Source of the DNA: 66-474 sp050737995
GTDB taxonomy: Bacteria > Pseudomonadota > Gammaproteobacteria > Xanthomonadales > Rhodanobacteraceae
Assembly: GCA_050737995.1 (NCBI GenBank)
Contig: JBOHYR010000089.1
Location: forward strand, 1-15,548
Direction of reading: 5' to 3'
DNA length: 15,548 bases
Within the stretch, counting starts at the first letter, position 1, and every line of letters starts with the position of its first letter. The notes under the pieces were generated by a model that did not search any database, was not told the origin of the DNA, and saw only the letters and a program-made list of their open reading frames with translations. The position numbers were made by a program, and so were the translations under genes. Below are positions 5,866 to 13,536 of the stretch, piece after piece.

Positions 5866-7326
5866 TCATGCCGCGGTGCCGCCAACCGTCATGGCTGAAA
5901 TCTTGACCGTTGGCATCCCGACCCCTACCGGCACGCTCTGGCCGTCCTTGCCGCACACGCCCACGCCTTCATCGAGTTTCAGATCGTTGCCGATCATCGC
6001 AACGCGCGTCAGTACGTCGGGTCCGGAGCCGATCAAGGTGGCTCCCTTGACAGGCCGCGTGACCTTGCCATGCTCGATCAGGTAAGCCTCGTTGGCCGAA
6101 AACACGAACTTGCCATTGGTGATATCGACCTGACCGCCGCCGAAGTTGAGGGCATACAAGCCGCGCTCGACGGAGGCAATGATTTCCGCGGGATCGCGCT
6201 CGCCGGCCAACATGTAGGTGTTGGTCATGCGCGGCATCGGCAGGTGTGCGAAGGATTCACGACGGCCGTTGCCGGTCGGCTTCATGCCCATCAGGCGGGC
6301 GTTGTGTTTGTCCTGCATGTAGCCGACCAGACGACCGTCCTCGATCAGTGTGGTGCAATTCGTGGACGTGCCCTCATCGTCGATCGACAGCGAGCCGCGT
6401 CGTCCCGGCAAGGTACCGTCATCCACAACCGTCACACCATCGGCCGCGACCTTGTCGCCCATCCTGCCAGCAAATGCAGACGTGCCCTTGCGGTTGAAGT
6501 CGCCCTCGAGGCCGTGCCCGATCGCCTCGTGCAGCAACACGCCGGGCCAACCTGGACCGAGCACCACGTCCATCGTGCCGGCTGGCGCATCGACGGCGTC
6601 GAGATTCACCAGTGCCTGCCGCACAGCGTCGCGCGCCCAGGCTTGCGCGCGGCCCGAGTCAATCAATTCACGATACGCGCAACGGCCGCCGCCGCCGGCA
6701 TAACCCGCTTCGCGACGATCGCCGTCCTCGGCAATGACCTGCACGTTGATACGCGTCAGCGGCCGCACGTCCGCCGCCAGCGTACCGTCTGCCGCGGCGA
6801 CCAGCACCGAATCGTGCGTCGCCGCAAGACTGACGATCACCTGTTTGACGCGTGGATCGAGACTGCGCGCGAGTGCATCGAGTTCGCGCAGCAGCGCAAT
6901 CTTGGCTGCGTTATCCAGCCCGTCGATCGGATCCTCGGCCGGATAAAGCACGCGGTTGCCACGCACCGCCAACGGCTTGCCCGCACCATTACCGTCACGC
7001 GCTATGGCACGCGCGGCGCCCGCCGCTTCCAGCAACTGCGGCAGGGTGATATCGTCGGAATAGGCGAAACCGGTTTTGTCGCCGGCAATTGCACGCACGC
7101 CAACACCCTGCTCGATCGAATGGCTGCCGTCACGCACGATGCCGTCCTCCAGCACCCACGATTCGCTGCGCGAATGCTGGAAATAAAGATCGGCCGCATC
7201 GATCGCCGGCGCCATCACCCTTGCGAACACGCGCTCGAGATCATTCGTGGACAGCCCGCCCGGTGCGAGCAAGTTGCGTTCGGCAAGTACCAGCGAGGAA
7301 TCCATCAAGGGTCGATCCGGCGACAT
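5866..7326 (-). CDS. tldD: Metalloprotease TldD, catalytic subunit
   Basis: A 486-residue protein; E. coli TldD has 481. It is the zinc-binding, catalytic half of the cytoplasmic TldD-TldE protease. The zinc site HEAIGHGLEGDFNRKGTS starts at residue 266 and supplies His266, Glu267 and His271. Cys458 in GVCGKDGQSVPVG is the likely third ligand, as in E. coli TldD. Other family blocks are GYAGGGGRCAYREL (208-221), SIDDEGTSTNCT and MTNTYMLAGERDPAEI. The start at 7326 (MSPDRPLMDSS) has GGGTGA upstream; the ATG at 7305 has none. The open frame runs further upstream but lacks family similarity there. It lies 53 bases after yhdP on the same strand, as in the yhdE-rng-yhdP-tldD order of E. coli, and is probably co-transcribed with it. 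Confidence 0.95.
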   Translation of the reverse strand: MSPDRPLMDSSLVLAERNLLAPGGLSTNDLERVFARVMAPAIDAADLYFQHSRSESWVLEDGIVRDGSHSIEQGVGVRAIAGDKTGFAYSDDITLPQLLEAAGAARAIARDGNGAGKPLAVRGNRVLYPAEDPIDGLDNAAKIALLRELDALARSLDPRVKQVIVSLAATHDSVLVAAADGTLAADVRPLTRINVQVIAEDGDRREAGYAGGGGRCAYRELIDSGRAQAWARDAVRQALVNLDAVDAPAGTMDVVLGPGWPGVLLHEAIGHGLEGDFNRKGTSAFAGRMGDKVAADGVTVVDDGTLPGRRGSLSIDDEGTSTNCTTLIEDGRLVGYMQDKHNARLMGMKPTGNGRRESFAHLPMPRMTNTYMLAGERDPAEIIASVERGLYALNFGGGQVDITNGKFVFSANEAYLIEHGKVTRPVKGATLIGSGPDVLTRVAMIGNDLKLDEGVGVCGKDGQSVPVGVGMPTVKISAMTVGGTAA

Positions 7327-7379
7327 CACAGTCACCCAACGTAAGGGCGGCGCCACCGGTCCGCAAGCATCCGGGCATT

Positions 7380-10300
7380 TCAGGGCTGGCCGCCCGACGA
7401 CGACAATGGGGTCTGCCTTCCGCCAGACGTGGATGCCGGCACTGCTGTGGCCGCGGGAATCGGCACCGGGGCAGCCGATCGCGGTGTTGCGGCCGTGGCC
7501 GGAAACGACGCCGACGCTGCGGGCGCCGCGTGTTTTATGGTGGCGATCTTCGGCTTGTCCCAACTCCCGGTCACCTTGTAGATGCTACCTGCCGCCTTGT
7601 TGATACCCTTGCCGAGAAGTCCCTGCACCACCAATCCGGCGGCTGCTCCGACCGGTCCGCCGACCACCGCACCCACCACCGGTAGCGTGCCCCCGAGGTG
7701 AGGTGTGACGTCAACGGTCAAATCGTAATCCCGGGCGCGGAAACCGGTGCGTCCCCGCATCACAATCCGTGCGGCGGGGGCGGTAATAAGCATGTCGTCT
7801 GTGTACGCATTGCCGTCCTTCAAGCTGAAAATGGCTGAGGCATGATCGAAACCGAATCCCGATTTGAACACGTCACCGAAGTGCAACATCAAACGACTCG
7901 GCAATTCGCGCAGGGATAGCAGCCCCAGCAGACGTCCGAGCCCCGGCTTGACGGCGAGAATGCGGCCTTCGCCCACCTTGATATCGAGCTTTCCGGTCAT
8001 CCACGCCAACGAAAACGAGGAAGGCGCGCCCGGCCAGGTGCCGTCGATGTGGATATGCGAGTTCTTGCCGCCTGCGAGCAGTCCGCTGAACCCGAACGCG
8101 TCCAGCGTCTTGCCGAAATCGTGCGAGGCGATGTCTATGACGAGATGCGAGTGGCTGTCCGCCTTTGTGCCGTTCCAGTCGCCCGTGGACTGAATCGAAA
8201 AATCGGTGCCCTTGGAATCGAATTTCGCAATGTGCATGCCGGTGAGGGTCGGCAAGCTCTCGAACGTGGTGGCGCCAAGACGCATCTTGCCGAGCTGGAG
8301 GTCGCCGAGCGTCACGTGCAACGGAGGAATCGCGGCCGGTGCGATCGGCGAAGTCACCGCCGGCGGTTGGGGCGGCGACGGCGGCGTGGACTCCTTGGGC
8401 GCTGGCGGCTCTGGCCAATGCAGGTAATCAAAGCGTGCCTTGATGCCTCGCGTCATCAAGGCGATGGTCGGCAATTGCATCGCCCCTTTGACCGCTGCGC
8501 CATCGAAGCTGATGGTGTCCTCGCCTGCACCCGCCTCGTAATTGAACTGCAACGCGCCGAGGTCGGTGCCGAACACTTCGGCCTCGTCCGTCGAGACGTT
8601 CGCGTGGGCGAGTTGCGGAAACGCGGCATTCGGGCCGCCTCCCAACCCCTGCTGTATCCATCCACTGACGTCCAGATGTTTTGCGTGCCCGTCGACCACG
8701 AGGCCTTCCGCCGGCAAATTCTGCGGAAGCATGCCTCCAAAATTCATGGCAAGCGCGGTCTGCTGGTTGCGGGAAGGATCGGCCAAGCGCCCGCGCACCT
8801 GCAGGACATCACCCAGCGACACCGTGAGCGGCGCACCGTCCGGTGGAAGCTGCAGGGAAAAGTCCAATGGAAGCGATGCCGATGCCGGCTTGTCCAGCGG
8901 CGCCGGGAAATCCAGTGCGAGCCCCACCAGGTTTGATCGGACATCGAGGATCGGGGTGGCAGGGGCGCTGCCGGTGCCGCGCACCGCCCTTACGCCAATA
9001 TGGAACGGCGCGGCGCCACTGGCATGGGCAACCAGCGCAGCAAGGTCGGGATAGCCCTGCACGAGCGTCTGCGCCGACACGCTGGTATCAAGTGATGCTT
9101 CGACGATGTCGGAGGGATTGCTGACGGCACTTCCCACCGCCATGGACAAAGTCGCGGGCGCGCCGCGAAACATCCCGGCAAGGTTCTGCGCCCGGAACCC
9201 CTTGCCGTTGATCAACATCTGGCCACCGAGATCCTGGAGCGCCACTTTCCACTTGTCCGCCGTTACATCGGCATGGGCCAGGTCCACCTTGCCGTCGAGG
9301 GTAAAGTTTCCGGCGTGGTCGAGCGGGATCGATAGTTTGATGCCGAACTTGGCCGTGCCGCTGATCGTGATGCCCTGCAGCGCGCCCACGGCGTCGGCTC
9401 CGACCGGGCTGTGCCGCACGAAGTCCAGCAACTGCGCGCCGCCACCATTGCCCTGGATGTCGAGGTTCAGCATGCCATGGCCGAGATCGGGAATCGTCGC
9501 CACCGCATGTGTTGCGGTGACTCCCTGCACTTTCACGTGGGTCGCCACGATGCCCATGTGGTTGTCGATGAAATCCGCCTCTGCATCGACCCCGGTTGCG
9601 CGCGGCCACTTGTCGGAGAAGTCGAACGTGGCGTTCTTGACGGCGCCCGTCGCTTCAAACCGGCCCTGGTTGTCAAGGAACGGCCAGTCGTCGAGATTGC
9701 CGCGTATCAACACGCGTCCGGAGGTCACGTCTCCCGCGACAAGCGCGTGATCCAACCAGTCGACCAGCGTGTGCGGCATCTTGCGATAAGGCAGGAACCG
9801 CTTGGTATCCGGCACCTTCGCGTGATCAAGTACCGCGGACGCGGAAAGAAACGGGGCGTGACCGCCTCCACGCCATACCAAGCGTGCCTCACCACCCCCC
9901 GCCAACCCGTCCGTATCGACGAAGCGAAGCTCATCGGCGGCGACGTTCCACTGGCCATCCTCACGCCACGCAACCAGGGTGCCCCCGAATCGGGTGAACG
10001 AGAACGGCTTGCGGAATACGTCGGTCACTGCAAGCGTCGCGGGCTGTGGCGGCAAATCCAGCGACAGCGCGCGGTTGTCGGCGCGAAGAATCCCTCCCGA
10101 AAGGTCGAGTCCGGGTATCCTGCCCGATGCCGCCGCATGCAAATCGGAAAACCGCAACGTGGCGTTGTAGGCTCCACCCTCGTTCCATACCAGCGCCGCC
10201 GTCTTGACTTCGACATGCGGTTGCGCGTTCGTCACCCAGCCAACCAGCGCCTTCGGCGCCTGCGGCGCCATGGCCAGCAGCGACAACCAGGGCGCGACAT

Positions 10301-11321
10301 CGATTGCACGCGCTGCCGCCGAAACCCGCCACGCGCCTGAGTGCCCGCGCAACTGCATGACCAGGCCCCCGGCCTGGTCGATATCCGCACGCGGCTTGCC
10401 GGGCCCGCGCCACGCCAGATCCCAACCTCCGCTGGCGCGACTGGCCTGGAACACGCCAGACAACGAAGGCAGGTGGAGGCTGCGTCCACCCGGGCCAGAA
10501 GCGGTCAGGGCGCGCAAACCGTAGCGCACGGACGCCGAAGTCAACTTGCCATCGCGCCAACTACCCCACAGCTCGATGTATCCGCGCCCACTTCGCACAC
10601 TGTAACCGTGCAGGTCAACGCCCCGCGATGCTTCCGCAAGGTCGAGGTCGCTGGTCGATACGTGCAGGTCGTAGTCGTGCGTCGCCGCATCCATGCGACC
10701 GCTTATCTTCACCGCCTGACCCGTATTGAACTGTTGCACACTGCCGCCGAAACGCACGGCATCACCGACGTTTACCACCCGCAAACGCGGCGCGAACAGT
10801 TGCCACGAATGGTGCATGACGTTGTCGACGATGTCCACGTGCAGGTTGCGCAGGTCCAGGTCGACCGGCAGTGACTGCAGCGAACTGTGCGACTCGCTCG
10901 CTGCATTGCCGAAACCATCCACTTGCCAACCGGACGAAGTGTGTTCAAGTCGCAATTCCATGTCGTTGAGGCGCAGCGTGATCCAGCGATGCGCGGGGTG
11001 CAGCCATGCACCGAAATCGAACTTCACCGCGGCATGTGGCAACGTGATCGAGGCACCACCCTGCCGCGCAGATCCGAGGGTAAGGTCGCGCACCGCCAAC
11101 AACGGACCGGATGGTTCCCATTGGCTGCTGATCGCGGCGAACTTCACGGGGCGATGCAGCTGTTCCGACAACTGCCTGGCAACAAAATCCGGATAGTGTG
11201 TCGACAGCGGCAACAACAGTTGCACGGCCCCCATCGCCACGGCCAACGCGATCAACAACACGGCTACCAATGCGGTGACGGCGAAACGCACGCGACGCAG
11301 GCGATGGTGCCATGCGTTCAT
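7380..11321 (-). CDS. yhdP: YhdP family AsmA-like protein (TIGR02099), envelope phospholipid transport
   Basis: A 1313-residue protein, close to the usual 1250-1300 for the family. In E. coli, YhdP is anchored in the inner membrane and spans the periplasm; with TamB and YdbH it moves phospholipids to the outer membrane. Seen here: a basic N-terminus (MNAWHHRLRRVRF), one membrane segment at about 13-36, then a very long periplasmic part of amphipathic beta-rich repeats opening with the AsmA-type pattern HYPDFVARQLSEQLHRPVKF. Near the C-terminus are the family blocks LGRLLGLLSLRELPSRL, ITAPAARIVMRGRTGFRARD and KVTGSWDKPKI. A Pro-rich linker (HWPEPPAPKESTPPSPPQPP) interrupts the chain around residues 965-1000, and the last 50 or so residues are Ala/Pro/Ser-rich. 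The ATG at 11321 has GAGGG seven bases upstream. It lies 30 bases after rng and is probably in the same transcript. Confidence 0.93.
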   Translation of the reverse strand: MNAWHHRLRRVRFAVTALVAVLLIALAVAMGAVQLLLPLSTHYPDFVARQLSEQLHRPVKFAAISSQWEPSGPLLAVRDLTLGSARQGGASITLPHAAVKFDFGAWLHPAHRWITLRLNDMELRLEHTSSGWQVDGFGNAASESHSSLQSLPVDLDLRNLHVDIVDNVMHHSWQLFAPRLRVVNVGDAVRFGGSVQQFNTGQAVKISGRMDAATHDYDLHVSTSDLDLAEASRGVDLHGYSVRSGRGYIELWGSWRDGKLTSASVRYGLRALTASGPGGRSLHLPSLSGVFQASRASGGWDLAWRGPGKPRADIDQAGGLVMQLRGHSGAWRVSAAARAIDVAPWLSLLAMAPQAPKALVGWVTNAQPHVEVKTAALVWNEGGAYNATLRFSDLHAAASGRIPGLDLSGGILRADNRALSLDLPPQPATLAVTDVFRKPFSFTRFGGTLVAWREDGQWNVAADELRFVDTDGLAGGGEARLVWRGGGHAPFLSASAVLDHAKVPDTKRFLPYRKMPHTLVDWLDHALVAGDVTSGRVLIRGNLDDWPFLDNQGRFEATGAVKNATFDFSDKWPRATGVDAEADFIDNHMGIVATHVKVQGVTATHAVATIPDLGHGMLNLDIQGNGGGAQLLDFVRHSPVGADAVGALQGITISGTAKFGIKLSIPLDHAGNFTLDGKVDLAHADVTADKWKVALQDLGGQMLINGKGFRAQNLAGMFRGAPATLSMAVGSAVSNPSDIVEASLDTSVSAQTLVQGYPDLAALVAHASGAAPFHIGVRAVRGTGSAPATPILDVRSNLVGLALDFPAPLDKPASASLPLDFSLQLPPDGAPLTVSLGDVLQVRGRLADPSRNQQTALAMNFGGMLPQNLPAEGLVVDGHAKHLDVSGWIQQGLGGGPNAAFPQLAHANVSTDEAEVFGTDLGALQFNYEAGAGEDTISFDGAAVKGAMQLPTIALMTRGIKARFDYLHWPEPPAPKESTPPSPPQPPAVTSPIAPAAIPPLHVTLGDLQLGKMRLGATTFESLPTLTGMHIAKFDSKGTDFSIQSTGDWNGTKADSHSHLVIDIASHDFGKTLDAFGFSGLLAGGKNSHIHIDGTWPGAPSSFSLAWMTGKLDIKVGEGRILAVKPGLGRLLGLLSLRELPSRLMLHFGDVFKSGFGFDHASAIFSLKDGNAYTDDMLITAPAARIVMRGRTGFRARDYDLTVDVTPHLGGTLPVVGAVVGGPVGAAAGLVVQGLLGKGINKAAGSIYKVTGSWDKPKIATIKHAAPAASASFPATAATPRSAAPVPIPAATAVPASTSGGRQTPLSSSGGQP

Positions 11322-11351
11322 GCGACGCCCTCGCGGTCTCGTGACAGGTGC

Positions 11352-12830
11352 TTACAACAACACGACATCGAACTGCTCCTGCCCATACTGATCTTCGGGC
11401 TGGAAACGGATCGACTTGCCGATGAACGCTTCGAGTTCGGCGACCGCGGCAGATTCCTCTTCCAGCATGCGCGCGACAACGGTCGGCGCCGCCAGAACCA
11501 GCAGTTTCTCGGCGTCGAACTGACGCACCGCGCGCGTGATCTCGCGGAATATCTCGTAACCGACGGTTTCGGTGGTCTTGACGATGCCGCGCCCGCTGCA
11601 TGCGGGACACGGCTCGCATAGTTGCCGCGCCAGGCTTTCGGTGGTGCGCTTGCGAGTCATCTCGACCAATCCGAGCGGGCTCATTTCGTACACGGTAGTC
11701 CTGGCGTGATCGCGCGCCAGCGCTTTCTCGAGCGTGCGCAGGACCTGGCGCTTGTGCTCGTCGTCGTGCATGTCGATGAAATCGATGATGATGATCCCGC
11801 CGAGGTTACGCAGCCGAAGCTGCCTAGCGGCCGCCTGCGCTGCTTCGAGGTTGGTGCGAAATGCCGTTTCTTCCAGATTGCGTGAACCCAGGTACGCACC
11901 CGTATTGACGTCGATGGTGGCCATTGCCTCGGTCTGGTCGATCACCAGATAGCCACCGGACTTCAGCGGCACTTCCTTGCGCAACGCTTTCTGGATTTCA
12001 TCCTCGGCGCCGTACAGGTCGAAAATCGGGCGTTCGCCGGGATAATGCTCCAAGCGGCAGGCCAGATCAGGCATGAAATGCCGTGCGAACACCAGCGTCC
12101 GCTCGAAGGTTTCGCGCGAATCCACGCGTACCTTCTCAATGTCATCGTGCATGAGGTCGCGCAGCACCCGCAGCGGTAGTGGCGGTTCCTCGTATACCCG
12201 CTCACCTGGTTGCGCATGTGCGATGAATTCGCTGATCGATTGCCATACCTTGCGGAGATAAGCGACATCCTCGGCCAGCACCTCCCCTTCCAAGCCTTCC
12301 GCATTGGTGCGCGCAATCAACCCGAAGCCGCCGCCATCTGCCAGCCCGGAGAGAATATTTCGCAAGCGCTCACGTTCCGCCTCGTCTTCGATACGAACCG
12401 AAACACCCAACGTTGCACTGTCCGGGAGCAACACCAGATAGCGCGACGGAATGGAAAGATACGCGGAGAGCCGTGCGCCCTTGCTGCCGATCGGATCCTT
12501 GATGACTTGCACGATCACGCGTTGGCCTTCGTGGACCAGTTCGGTAATCTGCGGCACCGGAGATTGCGGGGTGCCCCCGTCGATCGGATCGGTAGCCAGA
12601 TTGGGATGTGCCGTATCGGCCGCATGCAGGAACGCGCTGCGCTCCAGCCCGACATCGACGAACGCGGCCTGCATCCCGGGCATCACCCGTCGCACGCGCC
12701 CGCAATAGATGTTGCCGACGTAGCCACGGTGCCCGCTGCGTTCGACGTGCACCTCCTGCAACATGCCGTTCTCGACCACACCGACCCGTGCCTCGTGGGG
12801 CGTGACGTTGATCAGGATTTCCTCGGTCAT
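11352..12830 (-). CDS. rng: Ribonuclease G
   Basis: A 492-residue protein, matching E. coli RNase G in length. It is an endoribonuclease that matures the 5' end of 16S rRNA and takes part in mRNA decay. The start at 12830 (MTEEILINVTPHEARVGVVE) fits the E. coli N-terminus; an upstream ATG at 12887 would add 19 unrelated residues and would overlap the promoter. The S1 RNA-binding domain spans about 36-125 (RGYVGNIYCGRVRRVMPGMQ, then AAFVDVGLERSAFLHAAD). Catalytic metal-binding aspartates are Asp307 (ATIDVNTG) and Asp350 (IIIIDFIDMHDDEHKRQV). The zinc-link CPACSGRG lies at 408-415. The long C-terminal scaffold of RNase E is absent, which supports RNase G. It sits between maf and yhdP as in E. 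coli and has its own candidate promoter. Confidence 0.96.
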   Translation of the reverse strand: MTEEILINVTPHEARVGVVENGMLQEVHVERSGHRGYVGNIYCGRVRRVMPGMQAAFVDVGLERSAFLHAADTAHPNLATDPIDGGTPQSPVPQITELVHEGQRVIVQVIKDPIGSKGARLSAYLSIPSRYLVLLPDSATLGVSVRIEDEAERERLRNILSGLADGGGFGLIARTNAEGLEGEVLAEDVAYLRKVWQSISEFIAHAQPGERVYEEPPLPLRVLRDLMHDDIEKVRVDSRETFERTLVFARHFMPDLACRLEHYPGERPIFDLYGAEDEIQKALRKEVPLKSGGYLVIDQTEAMATIDVNTGAYLGSRNLEETAFRTNLEAAQAAARQLRLRNLGGIIIIDFIDMHDDEHKRQVLRTLEKALARDHARTTVYEMSPLGLVEMTRKRTTESLARQLCEPCPACSGRGIVKTTETVGYEIFREITRAVRQFDAEKLLVLAAPTVVARMLEEESAAVAELEAFIGKSIRFQPEDQYGQEQFDVVLL

Positions 12831-12866
12831 GCGCCGGCCGGCCCGTGGGGCGAGATGGGGACTGCC

Positions 12867-12896
12867 GTTATATCCGGCCACGGCCATGACTGTCGA
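12867..12896 (-). promoter_or_regulatory. Sigma70-type promoter for rng-yhdP-tldD
   Basis: On the minus strand TCGACA (12896-12891, five of six matches to TTGACA) is followed after 18 bases by TATAAC (12872-12867, five of six matches to TATAAT). Transcription would start near 12860, leaving a leader of about 30 bases before the rng ATG. It lies in the 94-base gap between maf and rng, the largest gap within this cluster. This is the best promoter match found by eye in the window. Confidence 0.5.
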
Positions 12897-12924
12897 TGCA
12901 GCCCGCGCGCCAATTCAGCCTGCA

Positions 12925-13497
12925 TCACGGTTCGAGGCCAGCGCCGCGCAGCAATCGGGCGGTCTCGAACAGCGGCAATCCCATCACCCCCGAATAGCTT
13001 CCGGACAGGTTTTGGATGAAGACCGCGGCCCTGCCCTGGATGGCATAACCGCCCGCCTTTCCAAAGGGTTCTCCTGTGGCGACATAATCAAGGATGGCTG
13101 CATCTTCCAGCACAGCCAACGTTACGGACGATTCGCACACCGCAAGGTTTTCGCCCATTGCGCTGGCGCAGCACACGATGGAAATGACCGTGTGCGTGCG
13201 TCCCGACAGATCCCTCAGCATCGCCGAGGCGGCGCTGGCATCGGCAGGTTTTCCGAATACCCGATCGTCCACGACGACCTCGGTGTCGGCACCCAGCACC
13301 ACGGCGCCGGGGTCGCGCGCAGCCACTGCGGCAAGTCCCGAGCGAGCCTTTGCCGCTGCCACGCGTTCAACGTACACGCTTGGCGATTCACTCGGATCGC
13401 GCGCTTCCGGCACTTCCACATCCACGACCTTGAAGGAGACGCCTAGTTGTTTCAGCAATTGATGCCGGCGCGGCGATTGCGAGGCGAGATACAACAT
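12925..13497 (-). CDS. maf: Maf/YhdE family nucleoside triphosphate pyrophosphatase
   Basis: A 190-residue protein; Maf proteins are usually 190-210. They hydrolyse NTPs to NMP plus pyrophosphate and are thought to clear non-canonical or excess nucleotides; the YhdE branch acts on dTTP and UTP. Visible motifs are LASQSPRRHQLLKQLG (4-19, the SxRR substrate loop), GADTEVVVDDRVFGKP (69-84, with Asp71 as probable catalytic base), GEPFGKAGGYAIQG (142-155) and GSYSGVMGLPLFET (166-179). Resemblance to YhdE in these blocks and the position directly before rng favour the dTTPase/UTPase branch over the m7GTP-acting YceF branch. The ATG at 13497 is the only sensible start, though the Shine-Dalgarno sequence is weak. 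The antiporter gene ends 39 bases upstream on the same strand. Confidence 0.94.
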   Translation of the reverse strand: MLYLASQSPRRHQLLKQLGVSFKVVDVEVPEARDPSESPSVYVERVAAAKARSGLAAVAARDPGAVVLGADTEVVVDDRVFGKPADASAASAMLRDLSGRTHTVISIVCCASAMGENLAVCESSVTLAVLEDAAILDYVATGEPFGKAGGYAIQGRAAVFIQNLSGSYSGVMGLPLFETARLLRGAGLEP

Positions 13498-13536
13498 TGG
13501 CCCAGCATAACGGCAGAACCACCACAGTCAGCCTTC

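Noticed and set aside
6070..7344. A 424-codon plus-strand open frame opposite tldD
   Set aside because: It mirrors tldD codons and shows no independent signature.
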